Part shown: positions 17,800 through 20,273 of the stretch, piece after piece
Position numbering within the stretch: the stretch's first letter is position 1
Layout of the letters: every line of letters starts with the position of its first letter
Assembly (NCBI GenBank): GCA_015501605.1
Contig: JADNRZ010000066.1
Coordinates: 1-20,273 of the forward strand
Direction of reading: 5' to 3'
Length of the DNA stretch: 20,273 bases
From: Panaeolus papilionaceus
Taxonomy: Eukaryota; Basidiomycota; Agaricomycetes; Agaricales
Made by a program: the position numbers and the translations under genes
Notes under the pieces: generated by a model
What the model saw: only the letters and a program-made list of their open reading frames with translations
Database searches by the model: none
What the model was told of the DNA's origin: nothing

Positions 17800-18360
17800 C
17801 TATTCCTTTCCTTATTCTTGTCTCTCCTGTCTCTCCTTTCCCCTATTTCCCTTTGCTCTATTTCATTATCTGGACATACCATGGACTCATATATATTATA
17901 TTACACTCTCCTTTAGTTGTCACTCATTTGTTATTCACTTGTTTCCACTGTTACATAGTCATTCCTTTGTGTTTCCCTTTGTTTATTCCCAAAGGCATTG
18001 TTTGGCATCAAGGCTGATGCCAATGCCAGGTCATCACTTAAATAGCTGTTTCACCTGGGTTTGATCCTTTACCTCTTTCTCTTTGGATCTCCCCCAGGTA
18101 AGCCTACTTCCTGTATTTATGTAGAGCTGATATATATCTTTGGATCTCCCCCAGGACTTGTGTGTGTCTGAGGTGCCCTTACAACAGGACTCCTAGGAGT
18201 CTGCCCTCCTAATGAACTGGACCTGCGAGGCGTCCCCTCCTTTGACATTGAGCTTGATGTTTAGCAGTTGTAGATTCGAGTTGTTGAGTGTAAGCCCAAA
18301 TAGGAAGGTGGTGGTTCAGGGTCAAGAAGCGGTGCCTTGGTGCAGTACTTTGCACTGGCC
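17800..18360. other. Non-coding region, pyrimidine-rich at left
   Basis: 17800-17880 is C/T-rich on + (CCTATTCCTTTCCTTATT and similar). No gene, RNA or transposon end is recognisable. The intron-like repeat pair at 18081-18155 is listed separately. Short open frames here have no coding character. Confidence 0.5.
18081..18155 (+). repeat. 18-bp direct repeats bounding a 57-bp intron-like segment
   Basis: CTTTGGATCTCCCCCAGG is present at 18081-18098 and 18138-18155. The interval 18098-18154 starts GTAAG, contains CTGAT (18127-18131) like a fungal branch site, and ends CCCCCAG, so it has the size and signals of a basidiomycete intron. No exon reading frame is evident, so the intron reading is only a possibility. 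Confidence 0.45.
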
Positions 18361-18362
18361 CA

Positions 18363-19091
18363 GATGTTCCGATCGACAGTTGATCGACTTTCGATTGACT
18401 TTTGCAAAAAGTGTTTTTGTGTGAAAAACAGCTGTTTGGGGTAGATTGTGTACTGTGAGAAGATGTGACAATCTCATGTCACACATTGCATTATTCTATT
18501 TTATCATGTGTGAAACCCTTATGATCTTTTTTATGATGTTTGTGACAATGTTTGTGACAGTCTACATGTATTGTCACATGTCACATAAATATGAAACTGT
18601 ATAACATAGCTGTGACACCAGGATTACAAGTGAATTGTTTGTATGTATGTAGATGTGACCAACTCTAATTTGTCACATGTCACATGTCACATAGTCTTTG
18701 GTGACAGATGGCATTGAGTAGTCACAGTAGATTAGCAGGCTATCTCAGCTTAGATCTATTTTTGATTGTGACATGTGACATATAATATGTCACAGATCTA
18801 GCTGACTCAGCATGTAATATAGTAGTATAGATAAAATGTGTGTCTACATGTATACCTGTAGACATGACCTAACATGATTGTCACATGTCACATAGTCTTA
18901 TGTAACAGATAGTATCTAGTCTATATTGGCTTAGATCAGATTTTTAAAAACTGTGACATATATACATGTCACAGATTGAGCTAAATTAGGAAATACCCAC
19001 AACAGGGTTTCTTGAAAACATAAGTTGACTGACAGTCGATCAACAATGTCAGTCAATGTTCAATCGACTGCCCAACAGTCGGTTAAACATC
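18363..19091. repeat. Possible small inverted-repeat (MITE-like) element
   Basis: GATGTTCCGATCGACAGTTG at the left and, on the opposite strand, GATGTTTAACCGACTGTTGG at the right align imperfectly over ~36 bp and share TCGATTGA at similar distances from the ends. Between them lies the TGTCACA repeat region. I see no target duplication, so the ends are uncertain. Confidence 0.35.
18455..18980. repeat. Cluster of TGTCACA/TGTGACA motifs in ~200-bp diverged tandem units
   Basis: The heptamer occurs well over a dozen times on both strands. Two diverged units are clear: TGTCACATGTCACATAGTCTT recurs about 201 bp apart (tract ending 18698 and 18899), each followed by GGCTTAGATC-like sequence and a hairpin. 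The hairpins are TGTGACATAT-A-ATATGTCACA (18774-18794) and CTGTGACAT-(6 nt)-ATGTCACAG (18951-18974). A weaker third unit begins near 18580. It is non-coding. Confidence 0.7.
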
Positions 19092-19132
19092 CGATGTAAA
19101 AAGTCGATGGTCGGTTCAATTTTGGCAGGGAA

Positions 19133-19693
19133 TGTTACGGTAGCCCGACGGGCGCTTGCGGTTAAGGCCTTTGGACTAGTCGGAGTCGGTTCGGTCGTGC
19201 GATAGGATTCGAGTATCGTTCTAAGAATGCCACTGCGTACGCACGCTACGCTGGTATTGTCTTTAGAAGAGAGCGAGAAGAGTAAGATCGTCGTAGAAGT
19301 TGTTGTTCTATTCGAAGTTAAAGAACTAGCTAAAGAACAAGGGTATAAACTACGGTGTTTATATAGATATCTAGCGAGGCTGTGCGTGTAAATGTCAAGT
19401 AGATAAGGTGAGAGATATATGAGTCACAAGTATGGTCCGCAGTAGGAATGAGTCATAAATGTGGGAGAGATGAGTAAGAAGGTGAGTCATAGATAGGAAA
19501 ATGAAGTGGAGCGACAGCGGGAATGAAGGTGGAGTGGGAGTCAGAGATAGGAGGGAAAGGTGGGGCTCCGGAGATAGGAAATAGACGAACTATAAGTACA
19601 AAGAGAGATGATGGTACACGAAGATAAGATGAAGAGAGATAGTAGTCCAGATAAGATAAAGAGAAGATGAAGAGGAAAAGAGTCGACGTAACA
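19133..19693 (-). repeat. LTR (3' LTR of a - strand retrotransposon), 561 bp
   Basis: It begins TGTTACG and ends CGTAACA, perfect short inverted ends of the TG...CA type. On the - strand it directly follows a purine tract (TACGGGGGTAA, 19694-19704), which marks it as the 3' LTR of an element running leftward. No primer-binding site with TGG lies next to it on the + strand, which argues against the reverse orientation. The 5 bp outside (GGGAA, 19128-19132) would be one copy of the target duplication; the other copy is off-window. Confidence 0.78.
19358..19365 (-). promoter_or_regulatory. Possible TATA box in the LTR
   Basis: TATATAAA on the - strand, about 330 nt into the LTR from its 5' end, a plausible place for the U3 promoter. 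Supported by the motif and position only. Confidence 0.35.
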
Positions 19694-19704
19694 TTACCCC
19701 CGTA
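19694..19704 (-). other. Polypurine tract
   Basis: TACGGGGGTAA on the - strand, immediately before TGTTACG of the LTR. It would prime plus-strand DNA synthesis of an LTR retrotransposon. It is short and interrupted by pyrimidines, but its position is exact. Confidence 0.65.
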
Positions 19705-19724
19705 TTAAGACTGATTGACCTCAA

Positions 19725-20207
19725 TCAGGTGTTGATGTTGTGGATGGCTTCGTCGCACATGTCGTCGTCGTAGTCATAGAAGTCATCGCGCCATGAGCCG
19801 TCGTTGTTGGTGGATGATCTGGGCTGCCATTCTCCTCGTTCTCTCGATTCTCTGTCGATTCGATCCCAGGGGCAGAGTTTGGTCCATGGATTTGAAGGAG
19901 AGTTTCGATTGGAGGAGGCTTTCCTTTTTCCTTTCTTGTTCTTGATGATAGGACCAGGGCAGGAGTTAAGGCGGTGACCAGGTGCTTCCTTTCTGCAGTT
20001 CCAACAGATGAAGTCGGGACAGTCTGTTATGAAATGATCAGGAACCGGACATTTTAAGCAGAGTTGGGTGCCCTGTTTTAAGAGAGTGACGAGGTTACTG
20101 GTGGCGACAGGGTCAAGGTTTTTGAATAGATTTTTAGGGTCGCGAGATGCGAGTTCCGGTAGAGTTGGTAGTTGGGGAATGGGAAATGAGTAGTCGTAGG
20201 AGGGGTT
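19725..20207 (-). pseudogene. Gag-like protein with two zinc knuckles, C-terminal part
   Basis: A 160-codon open segment on the - strand ends at TGA 19725-19727, only 31 bp before the LTR. Numbered from its first codon, it has CLKCPVPDHFITDC (50-63, C-X2-C-X4-H-X4-C) and CWNCRKEAPGHRLNSC (68-83, C-X2-C-X6-H-X4-C). A Lys-rich patch (KNKKGKRK) and an acidic tail (DDFYDYDDD) follow. Such knuckles bind RNA in retrotransposon Gag. Upstream, TAA at 20208-20210 interrupts the frame, and there is no Met to start from, so the gene is broken or has an intron. No protease, reverse transcriptase or integrase lies between it and the LTR, as if the element carries gag only or has lost pol. Confidence 0.72.
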
Positions 20208-20273
20208 TTATTGTGTTTGAAAGTGTAGTTGTCGTTGGTTCGTGACCAGCGTATTTCTTCCTTTGCTCAACGA

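Noticed and set aside
17627..18064. 145-codon open frame on the + strand
   Set aside because: Overlaps the antisense of ORF1 and a pyrimidine-rich non-coding tract; hydrophobic Leu/Phe/Ser content follows from the C/T-rich composition.
18455..18980. CRISPR-like array because of repeated heptamers
   Set aside because: Repeats are short, in both orientations, irregularly spaced and in a eukaryotic context; they form hairpins and diverged tandem units instead.

Overview
This window looks like a transposon graveyard from a eukaryotic, probably fungal (Agaricomycete-type basidiomycete) genome. I infer that from APE-type LINEs of the Tad1/I/Jockey group, which carry an ORF1 with zinc knuckles and an ORF2 with endonuclease, reverse transcriptase, RNase H and a terminal zinc finger, and from a Ty3-like LTR end. 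The species is not determinable from this sequence. I see no host gene, tRNA, rRNA or CRISPR array. Essentially every recognisable coding stretch is part of a mobile element, and nearly all are broken.

Layout. (1) 1-7372 is a LINE of family 1 on the + strand, entering from the left edge. It has a frameshifted ORF1 (1-1038) and an ORF2 beginning at 1041. ORF2 is split by a nested 5'-truncated copy of the same family (2579-4452), bounded by a 14-15 bp target duplication (2564-2578 and 4453-4467). (2) 7373-7815 is unassigned. (3) 7816-14854 is a second family-1 LINE with the layout left by twin priming: its 5' part (endonuclease) is inverted at 7816-9203, and its 3' part (RNase H, zinc finger, 3'UTR, poly(A)) is on the + strand. 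Two later insertions sit in it. One is a 3'UTR-only family-1 copy (8184-8527, 14-bp target duplication). The other is a 3.9-kb element with 1.37-kb, nearly identical terminal inverted repeats (9521-13429, 7-8 bp target duplication). (4) 14855-16166 is the 3' part of a related but distinct LINE (family 2), + strand. (5) 16167-17799 is a family-1 ORF1 fragment on the - strand. (6) 17800-19132 is non-coding, with an intron-like segment bounded by 18-bp direct repeats and a cluster of TGTCACA/TGTGACA repeats. (7) 19133-20273 is the 3' end of an LTR retrotransposon on the - strand: LTR, polypurine tract, and a gag-like zinc-knuckle ORF that stops only 31 bp from the LTR.

How the parts relate. All three complete family-1 3' ends have the same 528-nt 3'UTR ending in a poly(A) run, and the two uninterrupted copies have RNase H/zinc-finger coding segments of identical length (1332 nt). 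Removing the 3.9-kb element plus one 7-bp duplication restores exactly the same coding length in the third copy, which fixes the insertion boundaries. Families 1 and 2 share the last ~40 nt of their 3' ends. A UUCG-type hairpin in the family-1 3'UTR shows base-pair covariation among copies. The best candidates for something undescribed are the long-inverted-repeat element and its internal motif arrays, the covarying 3'UTR hairpin with the shared 3' tail, and the gag-only LTR end.
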